Positions 1 through 11,400 are shown, numbered from the stretch's first letter. The stretch is 64,000 nt of DNA from Monosporascus cannonballus (GCA_004154925.1 QJNS01000106.1:124001-188000), one strand, 5' to 3'. Program-made: numbers and translations. Notes: a model not told the origin generated them from the sequence alone.

Positions 1-747
1 AGCTGTTCCTTCTTCCGCCTTATGATACGATGGGTCGCTCAAGCGCTGTTTATAAGCCCGAGGGCGGAAGATACGTTTCTCAACGTACCCAACTATCATG
101 TTAGCGCCATAATCGCCCCGAATATTATATGCATCTTCCTGCATCTCGTCACCTCTCTGCCGTTTGCTGGCGAGGCTTCGAGGGGATATCTCCACGGCGG
201 CGTTCTCATCGACTTCATCGGCCAAAAAGCGCCTACGTCGAAGCTGAGCCTCCTCTTGCTGGACTTTATGATATTCGGGATTCAATGTCTCATGCTGGCG
301 GTGAATATGGAGAAAGAGAGGATACGGAAGGTGGTAAAGCCGCCGAGGGTGAGCGTAGCTCCGGCCGGGTCGACCGAAACACCTCAAACTACGCAGGATC
401 ACGATTCCGAAGAGCGCGGGGTGCTGCGGGATGCGGCTACGTTGGACGAAAGCAACGATATCGAGATGCGACCGTTGGGGAACGACCGGTGCGACAGCGA
501 TGGAGGGACAAGTCTACCCACCGGGACGGGTAGCGAGTACGAGGGGCTTCTAGATGCCTTGAGGTCCGGAAACGTTATCCTGTCGACCCTCCATGTCCGA
601 CGCGCGCTAAGGGACACATGGAACAATCGAGGGAATACGCCGGAGAGCGCGACGGCCTACGCCATCCAAAGCGTCGGATACAATGCCACCCTTGCGGCAT
701 TAGCCGCGCAAAGAAGGGCGAGGTTAGCCGCAGCGCACCGGAGATAA
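1..747 (+). CDS. Dsc E3 ligase subunit 4-like protein (DUF1746), 5' partial
   Basis: The frame is open from base 1, so the gene starts left of the window; the ATG at 22 is probably internal. About 249 residues are visible, ending at TAA 745-747. The N-terminal part has two hydrophobic stretches (roughly residues 35-55 and 85-105), and between them the segment RGYLHGGVLIDFIGQKAPTS, which I recognise as typical of the fungal DUF1746 family. That family includes Dsc4, a membrane subunit of the Golgi Dsc ubiquitin ligase that in fission yeast and Aspergillus takes part in SREBP cleavage and membrane protein quality control. The C-terminal half is hydrophilic and low in complexity, likely cytosolic. 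It converges with RCL1, only 59 bp away. The family match is from memory; function is inferred. Confidence 0.6.
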   Translation, partial: SCSFFRLMIRWVAQALFISPRAEDTFLNVPNYHVSAIIAPNIICIFLHLVTSLPFAGEASRGYLHGGVLIDFIGQKAPTSKLSLLLLDFMIFGIQCLMLAVNMEKERIRKVVKPPRVSVAPAGSTETPQTTQDHDSEERGVLRDAATLDESNDIEMRPLGNDRCDSDGGTSLPTGTGSEYEGLLDALRSGNVILSTLHVRRALRDTWNNRGNTPESATAYAIQSVGYNATLAALAAQRRARLAAAHRR

Positions 748-806
748 ATCATGAGAGGCTCTGAGCATCAATGTACAGATATTAAGGATATTATTTCAGT
801 TGTTCG

Positions 807-2015
807 TTACGCTACTTTCCTGCCAACGTTGCCAATACCAATACCCTTCACCGAGATTACGATGTCGCCCTCGTCCTCGGCGTCTCGGAGACCCCAGGTA
901 CTCGCACCGAAGGCCTTAAGGTCCCGTGCGAGCCCTATCGTCTCCTCCGTACCTATAACATCCCTTCCTATCCGTAGCCGTCCTACGTCTTCGGACCCCA
1001 TCGCCATCAGTGTTAGGACCGTGCCTGCCGCCGCTCTGCTGACGCAACCACCCCGACTTATCGTCTCCAGCAGCTGATAGGCACACTGCTTTCCAATATC
1101 CTCTGGCACCACTCCTCCCTCCGACGGCGCCACAACGTCTGCAGAATACAGCACGCCGACGGCGCTCGACTCCGCCACTAAACTCAAACCAAAGCCAATT
1201 CCCATCCTTCGCTTTGACCCTGTCTTATCCCCCGCCGCCACCAACGGAGCCTGGTCGTACTGCGCCGCGACGTGGATATCGGAGACGAAGGGATTTAATA
1301 CTTCTCGTGCAGAATATATCATACGCGAATTATTCGATGCCGAGACGCCCGTCGAGTACGCCACGCCTCTTATTCGTCTTATGCGGCCCGGATGGCGATT
1401 TAGATGTAACGTCTTGGGTAACCGCACCTGGCTTGCGAATCTGAGCTCGACGATGCCGGCGCCGCCCGTGGCCTTGGGGCCGGCGCATGACCGTTGTAAC
1501 ACCCGCAGCTCGATGCGCGCGGCGGGGATGCCGAAGAGGTCGTACAGCGGCAGGACGGCGGTTCGGAAGGAGTCGACGGACAGATCGCCCGACTCGGTCG
1601 CCGACGTGATGACGCCGGGGCCCGAGAAGCGCACGTTCATATGCGACTTGGAGAACGGCGCGAGCAGGCACAGGGGCAGCAGGAAGTAGGTGACACCGCG
1701 CCGGCAGGTCGCGGGGAGGGTGTGCTCGATGACGTCGCCGCTCGCGCCGTAGCCCGGCGCGGCGCCCGTGATCAGCCCCGGCTGGTAGGTTATCGTGGTG
1801 CCCGTGTACGAGATCTGCATGGAGCTGCCGTTGGTGACGGCCTCGAGCAGGCGCAGGAACGACACCTCGTGCGGGGCCAGCCCGGGCTCGGTGGGGGACG
1901 ACGGCCGGATCTTGGAGATGTGCACCGGCCGGCCGGTCAGCGTGGAGAGGACGAGGCGCTGCGTGAAGGACCTGTGGCCGGTCAGCCTCACGAATTCGGT
2001 CTTCGGGCCTGACAT
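807..2015 (-). CDS. RCL1: RNA 3'-terminal phosphate cyclase-like protein, 18S rRNA processing
   Basis: A single-exon protein of 402 aa starting at ATG 2015. It has the cyclase-like fold signature throughout: an N-terminal GHRSFTQRLVLSTLTGRP block, a central SCAGPKATGGAGIVELRF segment, then RIRGVAYSTGVSASNNSRM and AQYDQAP. In the Rcl1 branch this fold has lost cyclase activity. Yeast Rcl1 works with Bms1 in the U3 snoRNP/SSU processome and is needed for early pre-rRNA cleavage in the nucleolus. The length is slightly above the yeast protein (about 367 aa). The first half of the gene is markedly richer in G/C-ending codons than the second half. It is divergent from SEC66, sharing the 622-bp region 2016-2637. 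I am sure of the family; the Rcl1 assignment over true RtcA is from the whole-protein pattern. Confidence 0.93.
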   Translation of the reverse strand: MSGPKTEFVRLTGHRSFTQRLVLSTLTGRPVHISKIRPSSPTEPGLAPHEVSFLRLLEAVTNGSSMQISYTGTTITYQPGLITGAAPGYGASGDVIEHTLPATCRRGVTYFLLPLCLLAPFSKSHMNVRFSGPGVITSATESGDLSVDSFRTAVLPLYDLFGIPAARIELRVLQRSCAGPKATGGAGIVELRFASQVRLPKTLHLNRHPGRIRRIRGVAYSTGVSASNNSRMIYSAREVLNPFVSDIHVAAQYDQAPLVAAGDKTGSKRRMGIGFGLSLVAESSAVGVLYSADVVAPSEGGVVPEDIGKQCAYQLLETISRGGCVSRAAAGTVLTLMAMGSEDVGRLRIGRDVIGTEETIGLARDLKAFGASTWGLRDAEDEGDIVISVKGIGIGNVGRKVA

Positions 2016-2637
2016 CGTGAATCGGCGATTGTGGGTGATTATTTAATACGTGGGCTAATCCGACGATCGCCGGCGTCGAATGAATTGGTGATGCCGAGTT
2101 GTAGGAATCCCTGAACGGCAGAATCATTGAAAATTTGGGCGGTGAAGAGCGCGGTGGAGGGCGCTAGACGTGCTATCGTTAATCGTTATGGACCTTATCA
2201 AGCCCTATTTTTGGGACGGCAGACACACCACTCTTTCCCTTGTGCCTCAGTTGTGGCGCATGTAGCCCCATTGTCCGCGAAAGCCTCGTTCTGTAGTGAG
2301 GTACAATGTACACGGTTGATGTCAACGTGTGGCAGAGCAACCAACCACTACTCCCTACGTACATACAATACCTTAGGTAGGTAGGTTAGGTAATGGACCC
2401 TGGCCACTGCAGAGTACGTACATGTATAATGTAGCTAAAAACTCAGCTAAGGAACATCTGTCATGATCTACCCCCAAAAGGTGGTAAATACATACCTACC
2501 TACTATGTAGCAGTAGTAGTAGGGCAAACGGTGACTTAGACGACTTTTACAACTTGTAGGAGAACAATTCGGTCACTCGCTTTCGTTGTGTTTTCCTCCT
2601 TTTCATACTTTCCCCATCCGTCTGGACGCCCTGCAAC
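2016..2637. promoter_or_regulatory. Divergent promoter region of RCL1 and SEC66
   Basis: No gene is seen here. The region must hold the promoters of the two divergent genes. It contains TAGGTAGGTAGGTTAGG at 2374-2390 and the opposite-orientation TACCTACCTACT at 2493-2504, a tetranucleotide motif that recurs in other intergenic stretches of this window. The bases next to the SEC66 start are pyrimidine-rich, as in many fungal leaders. Confidence 0.5.
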
Positions 2638-3615
2638 ATGTTCGACATAGACTGGACGAGCCTCGCGCTCCCATTCGCGTACCTCTTCGTTCTCTTCGGC
2701 TCCCTATACACATTTTCCACCGTATACAGGAAACGGAAGGCCTGTAAGTATCCGCCTAACCAACCCCAACCGCCCTCGAAAAAAAAAAGAAAACGAAAAA
2801 AGAAAGGAGCACCGAAGTGGCGAACAAGACAGCAAGGACTAACTAACAACCCACGACAACAGCACAAAGCGCCAACCTGGAACCATGGTTCCCGCCGCAC
2901 CTGCAACGGAACATCTACCTGTCGCTCCTCCACCTCGATCCGGAAGAGGGCCAGGAGAAGGCGCCCAGGGTCCCCGATAGCGTCGTAAGGGCGGCGCTGC
3001 TGCGGAGGGCCGTCGAGGACATCCAGCGCATCATCCAGGTCCGCATGTCGAAGCAGGCGCTCAACGTGCTGCTGCAGCGGGGCAGCGTCGGCGACGACCT
3101 GAACCAGAGGTTCACGCGGGCCGAGAAGGAGATCGAGGAGGAGCTCAAGGACGTCGTGGCAGAGGTTAGTTATCAATACCGCCAGCTTCGTTTTCTCTCG
3201 AGACCGACAGCCCCTTTCGCTCGCTCCGAAAGAGACGCGCTCGCCGGAGAGGGCGGGATAGAGAACCGAATGAGAGAGAAGACGTCGGCTGACTGACGCC
3301 CAGGCAAACGCACTCGCGCCCGGCTGGGGCCAGACCATCTTCCAGTCCGCCAACGAGATCAACGCCAACACGGTGCTGCGCAAGCGGCTCGAGGAGATCG
3401 AGGCCAAGACCGACGCCGAGAGGGAGTGGTGGGAGAAGCGGCGCGCCACCATCCAGCAGGACTTCATGAGGGAGCTGGAAGACGTGGCCTCGACCGCCGG
3501 TTCCGTCAAGACCGCCGGCACCACCGACGATGACGACGGCGTCCTCGTCGACGCGGCCACCCCTGCCTCCGCGGCCGGCTCCAAGAAGAAGAGGAAGGGC
3601 GGCAGCAAGAAGTGA
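2638..3615 (+). CDS. SEC66: Sec66/Sec71 subunit of the ER Sec63 translocation complex
   Basis: Three exons: 2638-2743, 2863-3164 and 3304-3615, giving 239 aa. Introns are GTAAGT...CAG (119 bp, branch-like CTAAC near 2842) and GTTAGT...CAG (139 bp). The protein begins with a short lumenal segment and one transmembrane helix at about residues 10-28. A cytosolic domain follows, with the family pattern EPWFPPHLQRNIYLSLLHL, RAALLRRAVEDIQRI, KQALNVLLQRGSVGDDL and NALAPGWGQTIFQSANEI, then a lysine-rich tail. In yeast Sec66 (Sec71) joins Sec62, Sec63 and Sec72 for post-translational import into the ER. The match is strong across all three exons, which also confirms the splice sites. Confidence 0.93.
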
Positions 3616-5493
3616 ACGAGGAGGAGGAGTATGTGCTCCTGATAACTCTCCCCGGCATTCCCCCGCGGTTCACGACTTTTTGTACTCTATGCGCACAACT
3701 TATTATATCTGTTATAGGCGGTTCGTGTCTTCCCCCGTCCTAGGTGACATTTATCCCTAAGGGGCATCGTTGCGTGCGTCTGGCGTTTCGGGGTGGCATG
3801 AGTGGGGACGAAGGTGCAGCTAGGACACCTCGATCCCTTGCGTAATAGACGGCCTAGGGATGTCTAGACAGTTTCCCGGCTCTTATATATAGTCCTGCTT
3901 CACGGGTTCGGCCCAAATTCACGCGAGCTATCCAGATTTAGTATGCCCCGTACTCATCGTAAGGCGTTTAAGAGGCTTCCAAGCTTCGGATCTTGTGAAT
4001 GGCTGCCAGGGAAGGGATACCGTATACCAGAGACCATTGCTTCAGGCGAAATAAAGGGTTTCAGTGAACCCAGGTTAGAAGGGACGGTATCGTGGCACTT
4101 CCGAGAGGTCAGTCATCATACTACCATACCGTACATATCTCGGCTCATCGATATCCTCCTTGGGGGATGCAGTTTAGCGATATAGTAAGCCTAGTTCTTA
4201 CCTTCCCATAAGTTTATCGGATTAAAGCTAAGTAGTCCCAAATACGATCCAACGAGACCATCAATCAATGACATGGTTCCGACGTGTCTTTAAGCGGGAG
4301 AAAATGAATGTATGATGATTGTTTTTCCACGGCCAAGGGGGTAACTACTTCAACCCCACGGTGTTAGGGAAAGCTTCGCGTTGTGTCCAGTTCGGGACGA
4401 GATGTATAGAATAGATCGTTTCCTCTTGCAAAGAGATATTTACTCTCTCCATGCAGGACAGAACGCAGCCATATTCATGGAGGGGAAGACCGAACCCTGT
4501 ATTGTATTGTATTACCGTATCAAGCGGCCGGGATGCGATGAATATACTCCTGGTTCCTTCCGCCTCGATAGATCCGGTGTAACCAGGCATACGCGCAAGT
4601 AGCTGTCAAAATGCCATTCATTAAAACGTAGTGTAGATATAGTATCTAGTCCTCGACACGATAGTTGACCACTGAGTTCGCATTTCGACACATCGCTACA
4701 TCGAGAAACCCTCACCCCCTAAGCACCCCAGCCGGGACCGTTCCTCGTCCGCCTAAAGCCCGAACTAATCCTCAAGCCACAGCCGTATACAGCGAGTCAC
4801 GGTAGACGGCCGAAGACGAATACGAGCTGTGGTTTCGACGGCTTTGCCGACTTTGCTAGAGCATGAAAGGGGCATTCCGACGAGAAGGCATCCTGGTTGT
4901 CATCCCAACCCTCGCCCCCCCCCCCCCCCCCCTTTCCTATTGCAGTAACCAGGCACCCGGACGGACGGGAGGCCAGAGACGGTCTCGGCCGAATCAAGGA
5001 AGCCAGCGCCCAGCCGGGCTCGCGACAGGGGGCCTTTACGAAGAGCGCCTAAAGAACCCATCGAACTCGTCCCCTGGGGGTTATCGCTCGCGATGCCCGA
5101 CAGTGTCATCTGCGGTAGGCCCAACTGGTCGGTCAAGCATACGTTCTTAGGGACTTCATTGGTTAATCGTGTCTCCATCGGTGCAATATCATCCAGGCGT
5201 TAAGTTAACCCTTAGTTTGGTATAGAGGCTGGCGGAATCCAGTCAATACTTTAATAGTTGGGTCATTTCTTTTCTTGAAAGAGACCCATCTTCAAATATT
5301 GGATGGCAGTGGGAAAAGCGGTCTGGTCGACGGCTAAATCTCCGAGTACTCACATAGGAACTGGGTAATGAATTCATGATACACATGAAGAGCACAAAGT
5401 ATTGCAGCCATGTAACTGAGTTCGTATATTGTTCAGTCTATGTCTATGTATATGTTGAGTGTCATGTACAAGCTGGGAGCTACGCTAGGTACA
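3616..5493. other. Intergenic region, no gene seen
   Basis: About 1.9 kb between the convergent SEC66 and transporter genes. Only short overlapping open frames of 60-95 codons are present; none has a recognisable motif, intron signals or coding-type codon use. A run of 18 cytosines lies at 4915-4932. Confidence 0.6.
4915..4932. repeat. Homopolymer run of 18 C
   Basis: Read directly from the sequence. Long C/G runs recur in this assembly (10820-10859, 18308-18402) and their exact lengths are probably unreliable. Confidence 0.95.
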
Positions 5494-7025
5494 TTAGTTC
5501 TTCGCCGCTTCGGCAGCCGAGAGTGCACCAACGACTGCAATGGATACTATAGGAGTGATCATATACGATAGCTATGAGCCGTTAGCGGAAGCATTCTTGC
5601 AGGTTTAATCGATTTGACTCACCGTCAGGAATTTGGCTATCGACATCCTCGTCTTCTGATCTGTGCCACTAACATCCGCCAGAGCAAGGTTTTTCATCGC
5701 CGGCGGACCTACGGGCATCATCATCATTGCCCACCATAGCATAGGATCGTCGGTAAGGAGGCCAGTGCGAGATGCGAGGGCCCATATCAACGGAATGCTA
5801 ATCCTACGAGATAGTTAGCATAAATAGTTCTGGCGTTTTACGAGATGGACTTAAGATGGACTTACGCCGGCCATAAAATGAACCGGACGACCACGACGCA
5901 GACCAAGGTGCCCAGCGGTATGGAGCCTGCCTCTTTGCCCTTCTTCCACATCCGCAGGCTGAGACTGAGCTTGACGCCGACAACTACGACCTGGAGGGCA
6001 ACGAAGAGCTCGCCGACGTTCTTCAGAGCTTTGGTAAGCCATGCGTTGAAGTAACCACCGTTATCCATGTCGTTGAAGAACAGATGCTGCAGAGGAGGAG
6101 CGATGCCGATGATGACTCCTATGAATGCGCCGACGAGGGGCGGGTTTATGAAGGTGCGCAGCGCTTCAAGCGTCTTCTGCACCGGCTTGGGAGCGGCGTC
6201 GAAGCATTGGCCGAATCTCGAAGAGACGCTATCCCTAACCTTACGACCAGTGCGCCTGACCCTCCTCGGAAGGAGGGAGGTCTGTTCATCCGGCTCACCC
6301 GACTCATCACCATCACCACTACGCTCGCCGTCTTACCCATCGATTTGTGTCCGTTGGCTCTCCGAATCCTCGGGCTCGTCCTGATGGCTTGGCTTGCGTC
6401 TGCTGGTGATCCAGCGGAAGGCCTTCATGACGGTTGAGTCGTGGGGCGAGGTAGTGAGAATCTGAGGCCCTTGGCCGAACGTGATGGTATTGGTTATGAC
6501 GGAACAAGCAAGGAAGTATGACCTTGCTCGCTCAATGCCGTCATCCTCGCCGCCTGGCCCGACCAGTGATGCCAGCACCCCCGTAGTCGAGAGTGCCTGA
6601 AGGAGCAGCAGCGGAAGGGACTCGGTGTTGTTGAAAGAGGTAACCGTGACGACCCATTTAGGCAGACGAAAGACGGCAGCGACTACGTTCGCAGTAGCAA
6701 TGGACAAGACAGTGTAAACGGCCGCCCAGACTATTCAGACAACGTGAGCAACTCAAATCTAATCAAGCGGCTTGAAGAAGAGGGGTTCAGGCATACTTAT
6801 AATTGGTACATATCGTATTACCGTGTCCAGATGCAGTTCGGAGCCCAGGCTACTGATCAATAGGCATGGCAACAATAGTTTCACGCAGAGGCTGGAGACT
6901 TCTTCGGCTGCCTCGGTCGAGATTAGGTTAAACTGTGCTGCAATTACACCCGATGATATAGTGAGCAGCACAGAGAAGGATGCCTGCAGGGCACCGAGGA
7001 AGAAAATGAGTATTCCGGAAGGCAT
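5494..7025 (-). CDS. Auxin-efflux-carrier (AEC) family membrane transporter with an internal in-frame stop
   Basis: Exons on the minus strand: 7025-6797, 6730-5866, 5803-5623 and 5571-5494. The three introns (66, 62 and 51 bp) have canonical GTATGC, GTAAGT and GTGAGT donors. Total 1353 nt, 450 codons plus stop if the internal stop is counted as a codon. The N-terminal hydrophobic bundle has LGALQASFSVLLTISSGVIA and KLLLPCLLISSLGSEL. The hallmark KWVVTVTSFNNTESLPLLL and a hydrophilic loop follow. The C-terminal bundle contains INPPLVGAFIGVIIGIAPPL and MMMMPVGPPAMKNLALADV, typical of fungal AEC/PIN-like proteins of the ER or plasma membrane. A TAA at 6333-6335 interrupts the central loop while the frame continues unchanged on both sides. 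It is embedded in GTAAGA, so it is either part of a small unrecognised intron or a nonsense mutation; see the findings. Substrate unknown. Confidence 0.75.
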
Positions 7026-7190
7026 CGGGGTGTCGGTGAAGGTGGTTCAAAGGAATGTCCCGTCGACGGTGATAAAACCGTGTAGGGACATGAGAAAGTG
7101 TTAGTAATAGAGCGCTTGAATATTTATATGCATATCATTCATTCATAACCGCAAGGAGGCGTCATTGGCCAACCAGACCTGCAGAATACT

Positions 7191-7372
7191 TACTGAGTAT
7201 GAGGCCGAATATTAACACCCTTGCCAGGTACCCTCTAGTGTCCGGCATAGCGTGACTTCTACACTGAAGTTCTGGTTCATATAGAACTCGAAAATGGCTA
7301 GTTGATGGAAATACCTGGACTAGGATGTTAAAACTTGGCATTACGACGCAATAGCAGGAAGCTCTTTTTGTA
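7191..7372. repeat. Degenerate dispersed repeat, copy A
   Basis: Starts TACTGAGTATGAGGCC and shares a recognisable order of blocks with 57383-57640: TACTGAGTA.GAGGCC, CAGGTACCC.CTAG, then ATACCTG(G)ACTAGGATGTTAAA and TACGACG. Differences are largely transitions. It is too short and decayed to show a protein or termini, so the class is unknown. Confidence 0.65.
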
Positions 7373-8259
7373 CCTGTCATGATATTCCGAATTGTGACCC
7401 GCCGGAAAGATGTGCTACGTCATCAATAGCACAGGCGTCCAGGGGCGTTGAATCTAGAGCTCGGCAAAAGGTACCCACTGTCTTGATCGGGAACACTAGC
7501 ACGCGACATGACCGCGTACTGTACAGTAGCTTACTGATGCGGTAATCCACTCTGACTGGCGTCACCGAACGCCGTCTTCAGCCTATACTACATAAAGGAT
7601 CTCCTACTAATAGGAGTAATTCATACATATACTGGACGGAGTCATCGGGATCTTGCCAAAACTATTTATCGTGTGCAACACTCAATGTTTCAATTCTAAT
7701 CAAGTTTTTTGGATTTTTATTTATCACGTCCGTGACGATGGAATGCACAGTCCGATGATGCCCCTCTAAGGAGCAAGTGAGGTTGTTAAAGTGAAAGCTT
7801 GACATGTGAGAAGATTGCGATATTTCAATAATACAACGGGTGGGTTGTGCAGAAGATAAAATTGGATGCCGTAGATGGCCACAGAGATTCTGTAGAGAAA
7901 TGCGAGAGACGCCGGAAGCTCTCACGAGCGCTTTCCCATCGCATCGCCGGCATCGCTCACCTTTAAAAGACGCACTAACGCTTCACGGTTAGTCTACCAA
8001 AGTCCCCCTTGTACAGGGACCCCTCTCCAGATGTTCAGAAGCTCCGGCGGGGTGGAAGCCAAGGGAGCGTCAGCAGGGTTGGGATAACCAATTGAGAGCT
8101 AATCATTTTCACTAGGGAGTAGAATTTTTTTCTTATTGGTCCCAAGCCTATTGCACCTAGTTATCTTTTTTTTATCTTATCTCTGAGGACAGGACTGGGG
8201 TAGGTAGTGCCCACCAAAAAAAACATACAGGAGGTACAATCCATGAGCAACCCACACGG

Positions 8260-8266
8260 TGACTCG
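8260..8266 (+). promoter_or_regulatory. Possible Gcn4/CPC1-type site, one mismatch
   Basis: TGACTCG lies 216 bp before the CPA2 start codon and differs at the last base from TGACTCA, the Gcn4/CPC1/CpcA target used in cross-pathway control of amino-acid genes. A perfect match on the other strand (TGAGTCA) is in intron 1. Chance occurrence cannot be excluded. Confidence 0.3.
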
Positions 8267-8481
8267 CCCTCCTCTAATCGGAGCCCCTACGTGACAATTT
8301 TGTCGGAGAGACACCCTCGGCGGCACATTGCACCTCAAAAGACAGCTTTCCTGTCCATCCAAAGAAGCTCAATTAAGTTCAATTGGGAGAAGGGAACCCG
8401 GTTAGAGAGGTCTCGCGAGGCGTTGTCTCCTTCAACAACATCTCGTAGACTCCCGATAAGAGGAGAAAGCGGTTTCCGGTC

Positions 8482-11400
8482 ATGGGTCTTTCCACCAAGC
8501 TCGCGGGTCGAACGCCTGCTCTGCTCCGACACGCTGGCCGCCTTCCCACAACCCTTCCTCGAAGGCAATTCATAGCCGCCTCCAGAACGCCGCCATCGCA
8601 GCTTCTGGCCTCCTATCGGAGTCCTGCATTCTTGCAGAGGAGGAATTTCTCCGTTACCGCTTGCGCTGGTGCCGATGTTGCTGCTGTTCAGGAAGCCCCT
8701 AACCCGAAGGCTTACCTCGAGAGTGGTGTCATCAAGCCCAGGGACATCATAGACGTGAAGAAGGTTCTGGTTATTGGAAGCGGTGGTTTAGCAATTGGCC
8801 AGGCTGGAGAGTTCGACTACTCAGGTTCGTCATCTCGGATACCTCGCTCTAGCACCCATAGTTCGGTGGTCAACCAATGAGTCAAAGAGCCGTATATAAC
8901 GCAATAGGTTCGCTTCATACTAACAGCTATGCATTGTATAGGATCACAGGCTCTGAAGGCTCTTAAGGAGGCAGGTGTTGCTTCTGTGCTCATCAACCCT
9001 AACATCGCTACCATTCAGACCAACCACACCCTCTCCGACGAGGTGTATTACCTCCCCGTCACCCCTGAATACGTGTCCTACGTTATCGAGAGGGAACGGC
9101 CCGATGGCATCTTCCTTTCCTTTGGTGGCCAGACCGCACTGAACCTGGGCGTGCAGATGCAACGCATGGGTCTGTTCGAGAGATACGGCGTCAAGGTCCT
9201 TGGTACTAGCGTCCATACCCTCGAGCTTAGTGAAGACAGAGACCTATTCGCCAAAGCCCTTAACGAGATCGACATCCCCATCGCGAAGTCCATCGCCGTC
9301 GGGACCGTGGATGAGGCCTTAGATGCAGCGAACAAGGTTGGATATCCCATTATTGTTCGCGCCGCCTATGCGCTGGGCGGTCTGGGCTCCGGCTTTGCCA
9401 ACAACGAAGAAGAACTTCGCAATATTGCTGCCCGGTCATTAACTCTCTCGCCGCAAATTCTCGTCGAAAAATCATTGAAGGGTTGGAAGGAAGTTGAATA
9501 TGAGGTTGTTCGTGATGCCAACAACAATTGTATCACTGTGTGCAACATGGAGAACTTCGACCCATTGGGCACCCACACTGGCGACTCGATCGTCGTCGCC
9601 CCCAGTCAGACTTTGAGCGACGAAGAATATCACATGCTTCGATCCGCCGCCATCAAGATCGTTCGCCATCTCGGAGTCGTTGGTGAGTGTAACGTTCAGT
9701 ACGCGCTCCAGCCGGACGGTCTGGATTACAGGGTCATCGAGGTCAATGCTCGTCTCTCTCGGTCTTCTGCTCTCGCTTCCAAGGCAACCGGATATCCCTT
9801 GGCCTACACGGCTGCGAAGATCGGTCTCGGGCACACCTTGCCCGAGCTTCCAAATGCCGTCACCAAGACCACGACGGCTAATTTCGAGCCCTCGCTTGAT
9901 TACATCGTGACCAAGATCCCCCGATGGGATCTATCCAAGTTCCAGCACGTCAAACGGGATATCGGCAGTGCCATGAAATCCGTCGGTGAGGTCATGGCTA
10001 TCGGACGCACGTTTGAAGAGTCGTTCCAGAAGGCTATCCGTCAGGTCGACCCCAAATTCGTCGGTTTCCAGGGCGATAAGTTCGATGATCTTGACTACGA
10101 GTTATCGCACCCTACGGACCGCCGGTGGCTGGCCGTCGGTCAGGCAATGCTCCATGAGAATTATTCGGTTGAAAGAATCCATGAACTCAGCAAGATCGAC
10201 AAGTGGTTCCTGCACAAACTCCAGAACCTCGTCGATTGCACCCGTGAAATGGAAGCTGTTGGTAGCCTGGGGGGACTTAAGAGAGAACTCGTTCTGAAGG
10301 CTAAGAAGCTGGGCTTCTCCGACAAGCAAATCGCTATGGCGGTTAAGAGCCAGGAAGACGATGTCCGCGCCCTGCGACTCAGTATGGGCATCAGACCCTG
10401 GGTCAAGAAGATCGATACTCTGGCTGCGGAATTCCCCGCAGATACCAATTACTTGTACACTACTTATAACGCCAGTTCACACGACGTGAAATTCGAGGAC
10501 AAGGGAACTGTGATTCTCGGTAGCGGCGTATATCGGATCGGCAGCTCTGTCGAATTCGACTGGTGTGCGGTCATGGCTACCCAAGCCCTGAGGGAGATGG
10601 GTCAAAAGACGGTCATGGTCAATGTAAGTTGAACTTTCTCCTTTCTACATGCCCGACTGGACGTACCTGCCTTCGGGATGGACCGCACCTTCTGCCAGGA
10701 TGGACACTGGACACGTCTGCCGCTTTAGTCCCTCTCAGACGCGCCATCGCCGGAATCTGGATGCCACCCAGTTGAGTCCTGGGTCGGACTCTTCCGGGAA
10801 CAATCACTAACCTTTTGCCTTTTTTTTTTTTTTTTGGGAGGGGGGGGGAAGGGGGGGACCTCAAGGATTATTTGCTAACTTGCTTGAATTAAAAGTTCAA
10901 CCCCGAGACGATGAGCACTGATTTTGACTCGGCTGACAAGCTGTATTTCGAAGAGCTGAGCTACGAGCGAGTCATGGACATCTACGAGCTCGAGAGTGCA
11001 TCTGGTGTGGTCGTCTCGGTGGGCGGCCAGCTCCCGCAGAACATCGCTCTGCGCCTGCAAGAAGCCGGGAATGCCAACGTATTAGGCACAGACCCCAAGG
11101 ATATCGACAAGGCCGAAGACCGACAGAAGTTCTCAGAGATACTGGATAGCATTGGTGTCGATCAGCCCGCCTGGAAGGAGCTTACCTCGGTGGCCGATGC
11201 TGAGAAGTTTGCCCAGGATGTTGGCTACCCCGTCCTTGTGCGGCCTAGCTACGTCCTCTCCGGAGCTGCGATGACCGTCATCCGCAGCCAGGAAGACCTC
11301 AAGGACAAGCTGGAGGCGGCAAGCAGTGTCTCTCCCGATCACCCCGTTGTCATCACGAAATTTATCGAGGGTGCTCAAGAAATCGATGTCGATGGTGTTG

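Larger units (their letters stand above)
7026..8481. promoter_or_regulatory. Divergent upstream region of the AEC transporter and CPA2
   Basis: About 1.46 kb with no intact gene. It contains one copy of a dispersed degenerate repeat (7191-7372), AT-rich stretches, and close to CPA2 a TGACTCG element at 8260-8266. The roughly 120-codon open frame near 8207-8575 is unlikely to be a gene, because it runs into the CPA2 start in another frame and has no family signal. Confidence 0.5.

Noticed and set aside
1330..2127. 265-codon minus-strand frame rich in Arg, Pro and His
   Set aside because: It is a shadow of the GC-rich half of RCL1 in another frame.
6146..6340. Minus frame starting at the GT of the AEC internal donor
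   Set aside because: A 55-nt splice into this frame leads to a stop and loses the conserved INPPLVGAF segment.
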